Origin: Chlorobiota bacterium
GTDB taxonomy: Bacteria; Bacteroidota; Bacteroidia; Bacteroidales; B39-G9
DNA length: 46,501 nt
Assembly (NCBI GenBank): GCA_013152655.1
Contig: JAADFW010000170.1
Span: 1-46,501, forward strand
Reading direction: 5' to 3'
Shown here: positions 27,160-35,287 of the stretch, piece by piece
How positions within the stretch are numbered: position 1 is the first letter of the stretch
Layout of the letters: each line of letters begins with the position of its first letter
Notes under the pieces: model-generated
What the model was told of the DNA's origin: nothing
Seen by the model: the letters and a program-made list of their open reading frames with translations, nothing else
Database searches by the model: none
Position numbers and translations under genes: made by a program

Positions 27160-29777
27160 GACGTAACAATACTTTTAGCCTTTTCAATAGCTTTTTCAAT
27201 GCCAGCTCCGTTTTTTCCTCCTGCTGTTGCAAAAAACGGTTGTCCTCCTCCTCCTCCGTGTATTTCTTTTGAAATCTCACGAATTATATTGCTTGCATTC
27301 AAGCCTTTGCTTTTTACCAGGTTATCTGAAATCATAATAGCCAGGTTAGCTTTTTGATTTATTTCTGCTCCTATAACTAAAACCAAATTCTCAACCTCCC
27401 CTTTTAACTGGTATGCAATGTCCTTTAAATCACCTGCCGAATTAACAACCAATTTTTTACCAAGAAAATTAATCCCATTAACGTGCTCTATTTCAGATTT
27501 TAACTCTTGTTTTTTAGCCAACAGTTTTTCCCTGTTCATACCTTCAATTAGTTTAGCTAATTCAATATTTTTGTTTAACAACACTTCAACATTATTCAGT
27601 ACATCGCCCTGCCCTTTAAACAACTGTTCTATTTTATGTATTTTTGATAGTTTTTCAAGAATATAATCTTCTGCTTTAACACCTGTAATTGCCTCTATTC
27701 TCCTAATTCCTGCTGCTACCGACCCTTCTGAGATAATTTTAAAAAATCCGATTTCACCCGTAGCATTTACGTGCGTTCCACCGCAAAGCTCAACAGAGTC
27801 GCCATATTTAATAACCCGTACAATATCGCCATATTTTTCTCCAAATAAAGCCATAGCACCCATGTTCTTAGCTTCATCAATTGGAATAGCTCTTTTTTCT
27901 TCCAGTACAAAATTCTCTCTTATTCTTTTATTTACACGATGTTCAATTTCTATTATTTCCTCTTCTGCTATTCTCTGAAAATGTGAGAAATCAAACCTCA
28001 AATAATCAGGATGCACTAATGAACCTTTTTGTTCTACATGTGTACCCAAAATTTCTCTAAGTGCCTGATGCAACAAATGAGTTCCAGAATGATTATTCGC
28101 TGTGCTGACCCGCGCTTCTTTATTAACCAATGCATGATATTTAGCCTCTATATTTTTAGGTAATTTTTTAGCTAAATGAATAATTACATTATTCTCTTTT
28201 TGCGTATCAATTATGTCAATTTTATCGTTATTAGCTATAATATAACCAGTATCGCCGACCTGGCCTCCGCTTTCAGCGTAGAAAGGAGTATAATTGAAAA
28301 CCAAATGATAGTACTCATTATTTTTTTCTTTAATCTTTCTGTAACGTGTAATTAAAATATCTGCTTCTAAATAATCATATCCTACAAACTCTTCTATTTC
28401 ATCTTCAGCTACAATAATCCAATCACCTGAATCAAGTTTTGAAGCACTTCTTGATCTTTCTTTCTGAACATTCATTTCAACATCGAATTCTCTTTTACTT
28501 ACAATCAAATCGTTTTCTCTAAGAATTAGTTCAGTTAAGTCAAAAGGAAATCCATAAGTATCATACAATTCAAAAGCTATTTTCCCATTTACAACCTTAT
28601 AGCCATTCTTTTTAGTATCTGTAATTATCTGTTCAAGCATCCTGATGCCTGTATCCAGTGTCTTTAAAAATGCTTTTTCTTCAACAGTAATAACTTTTGC
28701 AATTAGTTCGCTATTTGACTTTAGTTCAGGATATTGCTCGCCCATTGATGCATTTAAGACAGGTAATAATTTGTACAAAAAAGGTTCGTTTTGGCCAAGA
28801 AAAGTATAAGCATACCTGACGGCTCTTCTTAAAATTCTTCGAATAACATAACCCGCTTTTACATTAGAAGGCAATTGTCCGTCAGCAATTGCAAATGCAA
28901 TAGTTCGTATATGGTCAGCAATAACACGCATGGCAATATCCCATTGCTCTTTTTCACCATAATTTTTTCCTGAAAGTTTACCAATTTCAGTTAACAGTGG
29001 CTGAAAAACATCTGTATCGTAATTCGATTGTTTGTGTTGTAATACCATGCTGAGGCGTTCTAAACCCATTCCGGTATCTACATGTTTCATAGGCAAAACT
29101 TCCAGGCTGTTATCTGCTTTTCTGTTGTATTGAATAAAAACCAGATTCCAAATTTCAATTACCTGTGGATGATCCTTATTAACCAATTCGCTACCTTGAA
29201 TTTTTTTTCGCTCATTCTCATTTCTAATATCAATATGAATTTCAGAGCAAGGGCCGCATGGGCCTGTATTGCCCATTTCCCAAAAATTATCTTTTTTAGA
29301 TCCCATTAAAACCTGATCTTTAGGCAAGTATTTAAGCCAGTAATTATAAGACTCCTTGTCCATTTCTAATTTATCAGAGCTATCTCCTTCAAATACAGTG
29401 GCATATAGCCTATTCTTATCAATACCCAATTTGTTGACTAAAAATTCAACGGCAAATTCAATGGCTTCTTTTTTAAAATAATCGCCAAACGACCAGTTGC
29501 CAAGCATTTCAAACATAGTATGATGGTATGTATCATGCCCGACTTCTTCAAGGTCATTATGTTTGCCCGAAACACGCAAACATTTTTGCGAATTAGCAAT
29601 TCTCTTATATTTGATTTCAGCATTTCCTAAAAAGATATCTTTAAATTGATTCATTCCTGCATTAGTAAACATTAAAGTAGGGTCGTTCTTCACTACCATT
29701 GGTGCAGATGCAACAATATGATGGCTTTTTGAATGGAAAAAATCAAGAAATGCCTGGCGAATTTGTTTTGTAGTCAT
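27156..29777 (-). CDS. alaS: Alanine--tRNA ligase
   Basis: 873 residues, the full length of bacterial AlaRS. It charges tRNA-Ala with alanine and edits Ser/Gly mischarging. Landmarks: N-terminal [20 protein letters not shown] and [17 protein letters not shown] (aminoacylation domain), [15 protein letters not shown], and DTGMGLERL. The editing domain has the zinc ligands in [13 protein letters not shown] and [15 protein letters not shown]. The C-Ala domain has the glycine-rich [14 protein letters not shown] near the end. Start ATG at 29777 gives the standard [14 protein letters not shown] start. Convergent with the hybrid kinase (4-bp overlap) and divergent from the M23 peptidase. Confidence 0.97.
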   Translation of the reverse strand: MTTKQIRQAFLDFFHSKSHHIVASAPMVVKNDPTLMFTNAGMNQFKDIFLGNAEIKYKRIANSQKCLRVSGKHNDLEEVGHDTYHHTMFEMLGNWSFGDYFKKEAIEFAVEFLVNKLGIDKNRLYATVFEGDSSDKLEMDKESYNYWLKYLPKDQVLMGSKKDNFWEMGNTGPCGPCSEIHIDIRNENERKKIQGSELVNKDHPQVIEIWNLVFIQYNRKADNSLEVLPMKHVDTGMGLERLSMVLQHKQSNYDTDVFQPLLTEIGKLSGKNYGEKEQWDIAMRVIADHIRTIAFAIADGQLPSNVKAGYVIRRILRRAVRYAYTFLGQNEPFLYKLLPVLNASMGEQYPELKSNSELIAKVITVEEKAFLKTLDTGIRMLEQIITDTKKNGYKVVNGKIAFELYDTYGFPFDLTELILRENDLIVSKREFDVEMNVQKERSRSASKLDSGDWIIVAEDEIEEFVGYDYLEADILITRYRKIKEKNNEYYHLVFNYTPFYAESGGQVGDTGYIIANNDKIDIIDTQKENNVIIHLAKKLPKNIEAKYHALVNKEARVSTANNHSGTHLLHQALREILGTHVEQKGSLVHPDYLRFDFSHFQRIAEEEIIEIEHRVNKRIRENFVLEEKRAIPIDEAKNMGAMALFGEKYGDIVRVIKYGDSVELCGGTHVNATGEIGFFKIISEGSVAAGIRRIEAITGVKAEDYILEKLSKIHKIEQLFKGQGDVLNNVEVLLNKNIELAKLIEGMNREKLLAKKQELKSEIEHVNGINFLGKKLVVNSAGDLKDIAYQLKGEVENLVLVIGAEINQKANLAIMISDNLVKSKGLNASNIIREISKEIHGGGGGQPFFATAGGKNGAGIEKAIEKAKSIVTS

Positions 29778-29849
29778 TTAAAAAGTTATTAACAAGTTAT
29801 CAACAGTTCAGTGGTTAATTAGTTGTAAAATTAAATTTTTTAATTTAGA

Positions 29850-29881
29850 TTTGTGAGTGGATAACGTTTTTTTTAGCTTTG
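29850..29881 (+). promoter_or_regulatory. Bacteroidota-type promoter of the M23 peptidase gene
   Basis: TTTG at 29850-29853, a 20-nt spacer and TAGCTTTG at 29874-29881 match the -33 TTTG / -7 TAnnTTTG consensus. The predicted start, near 29888, leaves a short leader of about 16 nt before the ATG at 29904. Confidence 0.6.
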
Positions 29882-29903
29882 TCCCATTAAATTACATTTA
29901 AAG

Positions 29904-30875
29904 ATGCCAAAAACTAAATACAAATTTAACAGTGAAAGTTTAAGCTTTGAACCTGTTGAAAGAACTAAAAGACAAAAATTCTGGCGACTTACCTCCACTA
30001 TTTTTGCACTCCTGTTTTCAGCTATATTTTTAATATCCATTTTCTCATTGTTTTTTGACTTACCTAAAGAAAAACAACTTAAACGAGAAATTACAGAGTT
30101 ATTGACAAAATATGAATTGCTGAATAAACAATTAGATAATATTGAAACTGTTTTGGGAGATATACAAGATAGAGATGACAACATTTATCGTGTTGTTTTT
30201 GAAACAAAACCAATTCCTGAAGCAATAAGAAAAGCAGGTATTGGCGGTATTAACCGGTATAAAGAACTTGAAGGATTTAATAACTCTCAAATTGTGATTA
30301 ATACTTTTAAGAAACTTGATCAAATTAGAGGGCAACTTAAAATTCAATCGCAGTCGTATAAAGAAGTTTTAAGTATGGCAGAAAAAAAAGATGAGATGTG
30401 GTCTTCAATACCTGCCATTCAACCCATTGCCGACCGAGATGTTACACGCTTTGCATCTGGCTTCGGATACCGGATTCATCCTATTTATAAGACCCGTAAA
30501 ATGCATACAGGTGTTGATTTAACAGCACCTATTGGCACAAAAGTTTATGCTACCGGAAACGGAACTGTTTTAAAAGCAAACTTATCTCGCGGCGGTTATG
30601 GTAAAAGAATTATTATTGACCATGGCTACGGTTATAAAACATTATACGGACATTTAAGTAAAATACTGGTAAAACGAGGACAAAAAGTAAAACGTGGTGA
30701 TTTAATTGGCGAAGTTGGAAGTACCGGCCGTTCTACTGCTCCGCATTTACATTATGAAGTGCGTAAAAACAACAAAGCTCAAGACCCCATTAATTATTAT
30801 TTTAATGATTTAACACCTGAGGAATACGATAAAATGATTGAAATTTCCTCCAGGCCAAACCAAAGTTTTGACTAA
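29904..30875 (+). CDS. M23-family peptidoglycan endopeptidase
   Basis: 323 residues. One transmembrane helix (about 37-58), then a coiled coil (EITELLTKYELLNKQLDNIE), then the LytM domain (about 170-310). Zinc ligands: His201 and Asp205 in MHTGVDL, and His283 of the catalytic HLH (281-283) in APHLHYEV. GYGKRIIIDHGYGYKTLYGHL is the typical fold core. Family members cut cross-links of peptidoglycan; anchored coiled-coil forms often act in cell shape or division. All zinc residues are present, so it should be active. A consensus promoter lies just upstream. The CapA-like gene overlaps its 3' end. Confidence 0.92.
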   Translation: MPKTKYKFNSESLSFEPVERTKRQKFWRLTSTIFALLFSAIFLISIFSLFFDLPKEKQLKREITELLTKYELLNKQLDNIETVLGDIQDRDDNIYRVVFETKPIPEAIRKAGIGGINRYKELEGFNNSQIVINTFKKLDQIRGQLKIQSQSYKEVLSMAEKKDEMWSSIPAIQPIADRDVTRFASGFGYRIHPIYKTRKMHTGVDLTAPIGTKVYATGNGTVLKANLSRGGYGKRIIIDHGYGYKTLYGHLSKILVKRGQKVKRGDLIGEVGSTGRSTAPHLHYEVRKNNKAQDPINYYFNDLTPEEYDKMIEISSRPNQSFD

Positions 30876-31989
30876 TAAAGTTTTCTTTTTTAAAATATTT
30901 ATAAAAAAACAGCATTTAAAGGTTTTTCTTTTTGCTGTTTTTTTTATGCTATTTATTACGGCTATTCATAGTCAGGCACAGAATTCAGATTCGCTTATAA
31001 TTAATACAAAGAATAATAAGTTAATAAGTATTATTGGTGTTGGCGATATAATGCTGGGAACAAATTATCCTTCTGCAAAATATCTTCCACCCAATGGCGA
31101 TTGCTTTCCTCTTCTTGCAAATGTAATTCCTATTTTACAAAATGCCGATATAACTTTTGGAAATATTGAAGGGTCGTTTTCTGATACAGCTAAATTGGTA
31201 AAACATTGTAAGGATACTACTAAATGTTACGCTTTTAGAATGCCTGAAAAATATTTTAACTGCCTGGTTAAGTCCGGTTTTGACATATTCAGCCTTGCTA
31301 ATAACCATTCTGGCGATTTTGGCGAAAAAGGCAGGGATAAAACGATGGAACTTATTGATAGTGCCGGGTTATATTATGCCGGATTACTGAATCATCCTTA
31401 TTCAATATTTAGTAAAGACAGTATAATTTATGGGTTTTGTGCCTTTTCACCCAATAGAGGTACTTGCAGCATTACTGATACAATTTCAGCAAAACAAATT
31501 GTAAAAAAACTGAACGATACATGCGATATAGTGATTGTTTCTTTTCATGGTGGTGCTGAAGGGAAAGATTTTCAGCATGTAAAAAGAGAAACTGAAACTT
31601 TTTATGGTGAGAACAGGGGGAATGTGTATGAGTTTGCTCATTCAATGATTAATGCAGGAGCTGATGTAGTTTTTGGTCACGGGCCACATGTTACCCGTGC
31701 AATTGATGTGTATAAAAAGAAATTCATTATTTACAGCCTTGGAAATTTTTGTACATATGGACGGTTTAATTTAATTGGCCCTAATGGTATTGCTCCTATT
31801 GTAAAAATTAATATTAATTCAGAAGGCGATTTTGTTAACGGTAAAATTTATCCGGTTATGCAATACAATGGTAAAACAGAAATTGACACTTTAAAAAGAG
31901 TTATAAAAAAACTAAAAGAATTAACAGAATTTGATTTTCCGGATTTAGATATTTATATTAGTGATGATGGTTTGATTCATTTTAAATAG
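30868..31989 (+). CDS. CapA-family (PGA_cap metallophosphatase-like) protein
   Basis: About 373 residues. The core matches the CapA/PgsA family, a calcineurin-like fold: ISIIGVGDIMLGTN near the N-terminus, FGNIEGSFSD, FSLANNHSGDFGEKG, VIVSFHGGAEG and VFGHGPHVTRAIDVY..FIIYSLGNF. Such proteins occur in polyglutamate capsule loci and also alone as secreted hydrolases. The start is uncertain. No in-frame ATG gives a normal signal peptide. The TTG at 30868, overlapping the M23 stop by 8 bp, gives a basic region and hydrophobic helix ending HSQAQ and is preferred. The ATG at 30946 would leave only 11 residues before that cleavage site. A hairpin overlaps the start region. Confidence 0.8.
   Translation: MTNKVFFFKIFIKKQHLKVFLFAVFFMLFITAIHSQAQNSDSLIINTKNNKLISIIGVGDIMLGTNYPSAKYLPPNGDCFPLLANVIPILQNADITFGNIEGSFSDTAKLVKHCKDTTKCYAFRMPEKYFNCLVKSGFDIFSLANNHSGDFGEKGRDKTMELIDSAGLYYAGLLNHPYSIFSKDSIIYGFCAFSPNRGTCSITDTISAKQIVKKLNDTCDIVIVSFHGGAEGKDFQHVKRETETFYGENRGNVYEFAHSMINAGADVVFGHGPHVTRAIDVYKKKFIIYSLGNFCTYGRFNLIGPNGIAPIVKININSEGDFVNGKIYPVMQYNGKTEIDTLKRVIKKLKELTEFDFPDLDIYISDDGLIHFK
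30903..30944 (+). terminator. Hairpin with T-run at the 5' end of the CapA-like gene (possible terminator or attenuator)
   Basis: A 12-bp stem, seven As plus CAGCA (30903-30914) pairing with TGCTG plus seven Ts (30933-30944), surrounds an 18-nt loop. It lies after the M23 stop but within the signal-peptide codons of the CapA-like gene if that starts at 30868. Confidence 0.45.
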
Positions 31990-32050
31990 TATCTTAAGCG
32001 TCAGACTTTTATACAGAAGGCCTTTAGTAAAATAAAAAAAACAGAATAAA

Positions 32051-32398
32051 ATGCCATACAAAGAAAAACCTATTGAAAAATTATACTATTCAATTAGTGA
32101 AGTTGCCGGAATGTTTGATGTTAACACTTCACTAATACGTTATTGGGAGAACCAATTCGATATTATTAAACCTAAAAAGAACAAAAAAGGCAACCGGTTA
32201 TTTACAAAAAATGATATTGATAATTTTCATATTATTTATTACCTCGTAAAAGAGCGGGGAATGACTCTAAAAGGTGCCAAAGCAAAAATGAAGGAAAATA
32301 AAGAGGATACAATTAATAATTTTGAAGTAATTAAATCTCTTAAAGGAATTAAAGAAATGCTGTTAGAAATAAAAGAGAATCTACCATCATCTGAATAA
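32051..32398 (+). CDS. MerR-family transcriptional regulator
   Basis: 115 residues. The first 75 form a MerR winged-helix DNA-binding domain: YYSISEVAGMFDVNTSLIRYWENQFDIIKPKKNKKGNRLFTKNDIDNFHIIYYLVKERGMTLKGAKAKM. The remainder is a short helical tail, probably the dimerisation coil; no cysteine-based metal site or effector domain is seen. This short form is common in Bacteroidota, where I recall it near M23 peptidase genes. Target genes are unknown. It follows the CapA-like gene after 61 bp on the same strand and is probably in the same unit. Confidence 0.88.
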   Translation: MPYKEKPIEKLYYSISEVAGMFDVNTSLIRYWENQFDIIKPKKNKKGNRLFTKNDIDNFHIIYYLVKERGMTLKGAKAKMKENKEDTINNFEVIKSLKGIKEMLLEIKENLPSSE

Positions 32399-32498
32399 TT
32401 ATTCCATATTCAATTCGTTCCACAAAATAAATTTTCAATTCATTACAAATTGCACTATTTACCGGCTTGTAAATGGTTATAATACCAAATACGAAAAA

Positions 32499-32921
32499 AT
32501 GGAAAATGGAAAATTTAAATCTGTTAATAATATCATTTTTTTTGATGGTATATGTAATTTGTGTACTTGGTCTGTTCAATTTGTTGTAAAAAGAGATAAA
32601 AAAGGTATATTTAAATTCTCTTCATTACAATCTGATTTTGCCAAAATATTTTTTAAAGAATCACGCTTTAATATTGAAAATCAAGACTCTATCATTTTAT
32701 TGGCAAATAATATATTGTTTACAGAATCGGATGCCATTTTAGAAATTATTAAAAAATTGAAAGGAATTTGGCCTGTTTTATATCTGTTTAAAATATTTCC
32801 TAAAAAAATTCGTGATAAAATATATCAGTTTATAGCAAAAAACAGGTATTGCTGGTTTGGAAAAAGAAATGAATGCTATATTCCGGAGCAAAATAATTTC
32901 AATATATTTATTGAAAGCTAA
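32499..32921 (+). CDS. DCC-family (DUF393/YuxK) thiol-disulfide oxidoreductase-like protein
   Basis: 140 residues. FFDGICNLCTWSVQFVVKRD carries the D-x-x-C-x-x-C motif of the DCC family, a thioredoxin-like fold named for these residues. FKFSSLQSDFA, DSIILLANNILFTESDAIL, LYLFKIFPKKIRDKIYQFIAKNRYCWFG are the other family blocks. The CxxC suggests a redox role, but no biochemical function is firmly established. Start ATG at 32499 places the motif near residue 15. It lies 100 bp after the MerR gene and 115 bp before the cytochrome c peroxidase on the same strand. Confidence 0.88.
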   Translation: MENGKFKSVNNIIFFDGICNLCTWSVQFVVKRDKKGIFKFSSLQSDFAKIFFKESRFNIENQDSIILLANNILFTESDAILEIIKKLKGIWPVLYLFKIFPKKIRDKIYQFIAKNRYCWFGKRNECYIPEQNNFNIFIES

Positions 32922-33036
32922 TTTTATAAAACCTCCAATAAAAAATTGTGAAAAATCGAATTTGTGAGATTTATAAATTTATTTAAATTTACAAAGCGCA
33001 ATTCTATTGCATTATTTAAACTTTAAAATACGAATT

Positions 33037-34095
33037 ATGAAAAAAATTATTTTTTACTTAACTGTTTTTCTATTTGTTATAAATAGTAGCTGTACACAAA
33101 AATCAACTACAGAAAATACTTCCGATAAACCTTCAGGCGAGGACATGAAGCTTATTGAAAAAGCAAAAACAATTATGCCTGCGTTACCGGTTGTTAATAT
33201 TACTCCTAAAGACGAAGCATTAATTACACTTGGCAAATCGCTTTATTTTGACACCCGATTATCATTAAACAATACAATTAGTTGCAACAGTTGCCATAAT
33301 TTATCAACCTACGGCGTTGATAACAATAGCCTTTCATTTGGTGTAGGAGGCAAGCTTGGTGTAAGAAATTCACCAACCGTGCTAAATGCTTTTTTACACA
33401 TATCTCAATTTTGGGACGGAAGAGAGCCTGATGTTGAAGCACAAGCCAAAGGGCCGGTTTTAAATCCGGTTGAGATGGCCATGCACGACAGCATTATGGT
33501 AGTTGATAGAATTTCAAGCATACCCGGATATAATAGTACTTTTGAAAAAACATTTGGCGAAACGGGAGTAACATACGATAAAATTGCAAAGGCAATTGGT
33601 GCTTTTGAAAGAACTTTAGTAACACCATCACCTTATGATGAATTTATAAACGGCAATGGAAATGCATTAACTGCTGCAGAAAAAAAAGGACTTGAAACAT
33701 TTATTAATGCAGGTTGTATTACATGTCATATTAGTACTACAATTGGTGGAAATATGTTTCAAAAATTCGGTTTGGTAAAACAACCTTACTGGGAATATAC
33801 AAAAAGTGAAAAAATTGATAATGGCAGATTTGATGTAACTAAAAATGAAAATGATAAATATTTTTTCAAAGTTCCTTCTTTAAGAAATATAGTTCACACT
33901 TATCCTTATTTTCATGACGGCAGCGTTTGGGATTTAAAAGAAGCAGTAAAAATTATGGCTTTATTAGAACTGGGAAAAGAGCTTAATAATGAAGAAACTG
34001 AATCAATTGTTACTTTTTTAAATGCTTTAACCGGAGAAATTCCCAAAAGTGCACTTGAGTTGCCTCTTTTGCCTGTATATCAGGAAAAATTATAA
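33037..34095 (+). CDS. Di-heme cytochrome c peroxidase (MauG/CCP family), exported
   Basis: 352 residues from ATG 33037; an upstream TTG at 33007 is in frame but less likely because the ATG directly gives a signal sequence (KKIIFYLTVFLFVINSSC) with a possible lipid Cys19. Two heme sites: CNSCH (N-terminal domain) and CITCH (C-terminal domain). Family segments GKSLYFDTRLS, NSPTVLNAFLHISQFWDGR, KGPVLNPVEMAM, IGAFERTLVTPSPYDEF and VPSLRNIVHTYPYFHDGSV are all present. The enzyme reduces hydrogen peroxide to water in the periplasm with electrons from a small cytochrome. Encoded near DUF2892 and a Crp/Fnr-type gene that read towards it; a long palindromic repeat lies between. Confidence 0.93.
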   Translation: MKKIIFYLTVFLFVINSSCTQKSTTENTSDKPSGEDMKLIEKAKTIMPALPVVNITPKDEALITLGKSLYFDTRLSLNNTISCNSCHNLSTYGVDNNSLSFGVGGKLGVRNSPTVLNAFLHISQFWDGREPDVEAQAKGPVLNPVEMAMHDSIMVVDRISSIPGYNSTFEKTFGETGVTYDKIAKAIGAFERTLVTPSPYDEFINGNGNALTAAEKKGLETFINAGCITCHISTTIGGNMFQKFGLVKQPYWEYTKSEKIDNGRFDVTKNENDKYFFKVPSLRNIVHTYPYFHDGSVWDLKEAVKIMALLELGKELNNEETESIVTFLNALTGEIPKSALELPLLPVYQEKL

Positions 34096-34112
34096 ATCAA
34101 ATTGTAATTATG

Positions 34113-34253
34113 AAAAAAGCTGTCTGAAAAAAGTCAAATTTCTGCTATTTCGAATAGAATAAAGTGAGAAGTCCTAAACATTGCTAAGCAATAGTTAATA
34201 ATCTTAGATGTTTTCCCTATTCGGTTAGAAAGACACTTTTTAGACAGCCTTTA
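34113..34253. repeat. 141-bp imperfect palindrome (MITE/REP-like)
   Basis: The outer arms are about 80% complementary: AAAGCTGTCTGAAAAAAGTC near the left end pairs with GACACTTTTTAGACAGCCTT at the right. Inner arms CGAATAGAATAAAG and CTTAGATG..CTATTCG also pair loosely. The centre is a perfect ATTGCTAAGCAAT (34180-34192). It lies between convergent genes. This looks like a small non-autonomous or REP-type element; no transposase is present. It may also act as a terminator. Confidence 0.6.
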
Positions 34254-34304
34254 TATAGTTGCAAGTTCGAAGAATAAATATTCTGCGAAACTTTTAATTC
34301 TAAA

Positions 34305-34523
34305 TTATTTAGACAACTTTTTTCTTAAGGTACTTAGCCCAAAAGGCAAATAAAGTGGACAAGAGCTAATAAAACTTGTTAATAAGAAAACAATTCCTAA
34401 AATAAGCAATACAATGCCCCATGCACCTGTAACAACATGAGTGAAATAAAGTACGCCAAAAACAATGGCTACTATTACCCTAATTATTCTGTCTGCTGAA
34501 CCCATATTCTTTTTCATTTTCAT
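34305..34523 (-). CDS. DUF2892 (YgaP-like) small membrane protein
   Basis: 72 residues. The N-terminal KKNMGSADRIIRVIVAIVFGVLYF and the glycine-containing second helix (GAWGIVLLILGIVFLLTSF) make two membrane spans, followed by SSCPLYLPFGLST, the C-P-x-Y-x-x-x-G motif of the DUF2892 family. The family occurs alone or fused to rhodanese in YgaP-type proteins and is often placed near redox or nitrosative-stress genes. Function unproven. Start at 34523 (MKMKKN) or 34517. A perfect GTGAC-N4-GTCAC palindrome lies about 60 bp upstream, between it and the frameshifted Crp/Fnr gene on the same strand. Confidence 0.85.
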   Translation of the reverse strand: MKMKKNMGSADRIIRVIVAIVFGVLYFTHVVTGAWGIVLLILGIVFLLTSFISSCPLYLPFGLSTLRKKLSK

Positions 34524-34583
34524 AAAATTTTAGTTAAACAATAAATATATGCTCAAAAATAAAGGTTAAATTAAACTATATTG

Positions 34584-34597
34584 GTGACTACGGTCAC
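34584..34597 (-). promoter_or_regulatory. Crp/Fnr-type palindrome GTGAC-TACG-GTCAC upstream of the DUF2892 gene
   Basis: A perfect 5+4+5 inverted repeat just after the stop codon of the Crp/Fnr gene and about 67 bp upstream of the DUF2892 start. Half-sites and spacing resemble operators of Crp/Fnr-family regulators. A TATATTTA box at 34542-34549 on the minus strand is a candidate -7 element. Confidence 0.5.
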
Positions 34598-34600
34598 ATC

Positions 34601-35243
34601 TTACAAAATTTCAATACCATCCGATAATTGTTTTACAATATTTTCTTTTTCAAGTTTCTTAAGAATTCTGCTAATAACCTCGCGGGCTGTTCCCAGTTCA
34701 TTGGCAATTTGTTTGTGTGTTATCTTAATTTTTTTTGATTCTGTCATTTTGCTTTTATTCACTAAATAATCAAATAACCTTTTGTCCAGTTTGCTGAAAA
34801 GTAACGAATTAATAGTGTCTAATAACTCACTGTACCGCATATTGTACTGCATAAAAAAAAGTGAGTTTAAGTTTGGATATTGTTTAATCCATTTAGAAAC
34901 ATAATCAACAGGCAATAATAGTGCTTTTGTATTTTCTTCGGTAATAGCAACTACCCTGCTGGGCTCATTTTTTAAACTTGCCGAGAAAGACATAATACAA
35001 CTTTCGCCCGGTTGAATATAATATAGCAACAATTCTTTGTCTTAACAATTCTTTGTCTTCGTAAATTGAAAATACTTTAATCAATCCTTCAATTACAAGC
35101 GGAATTACCTTTACATATTGTCCTTCGTGTAAAATTTCTGTATTTTTATTAATGTTTAATATTTTTCCTTCTTTAAAAAAAACATCTAATAAATCTTTGC
35201 CGAGGTAAGAAAATTGATGTTTTATTTTTTCTATATCAGTCAT
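34601..35243 (-). pseudogene. Crp/Fnr-family transcription regulator, frameshifted by a 16-bp tandem duplication
   Basis: Two frames cover one gene. From ATG 35243 the sensor domain reads KNTEILHEGQYVKVIPLVIEG then IYEDKELL, then leaves frame and stops at 34965. The rest (LLYYIQPGESCIMSFSAS, then helix-turn-helix ITHKQIANELGTAREVISRIL, residues near the C-terminus) is in another frame. Two exact copies of a 16-bp unit lie at 35028-35043 and 35044-35059; removing one rejoins IYEDKELLLYYIQPGES and gives a 208-residue protein of normal length. Family proteins bind a ligand in the cNMP-like domain and regulate promoters. Probable neighbours under control are DUF2892 and cytochrome c peroxidase. 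As read here, only a truncated sensor domain is made. Confidence 0.88.
35028..35059 (-). repeat. 16-bp exact tandem duplication in the Crp/Fnr gene
   Basis: On the + strand AACAATTCTTTGTCTT occurs twice in tandem. The extra copy shifts the frame by one; loss of either copy restores the gene. Confidence 0.9.
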
Positions 35244-35287
35244 TTTGTAAAATTAACTTGAAAATCTGCACTTCTTATAAAAAATAT

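Noticed and set aside
27230-27265. Run of CCT triplets as a microsatellite
   Set aside because: It encodes the conserved GGGGG of the AlaRS C-Ala domain, so it is expected coding sequence.
33007-33036. TTG start extending the cytochrome c peroxidase by ten residues
   Set aside because: The ATG at 33037 directly begins a normal signal sequence; the extension adds polar residues before it.
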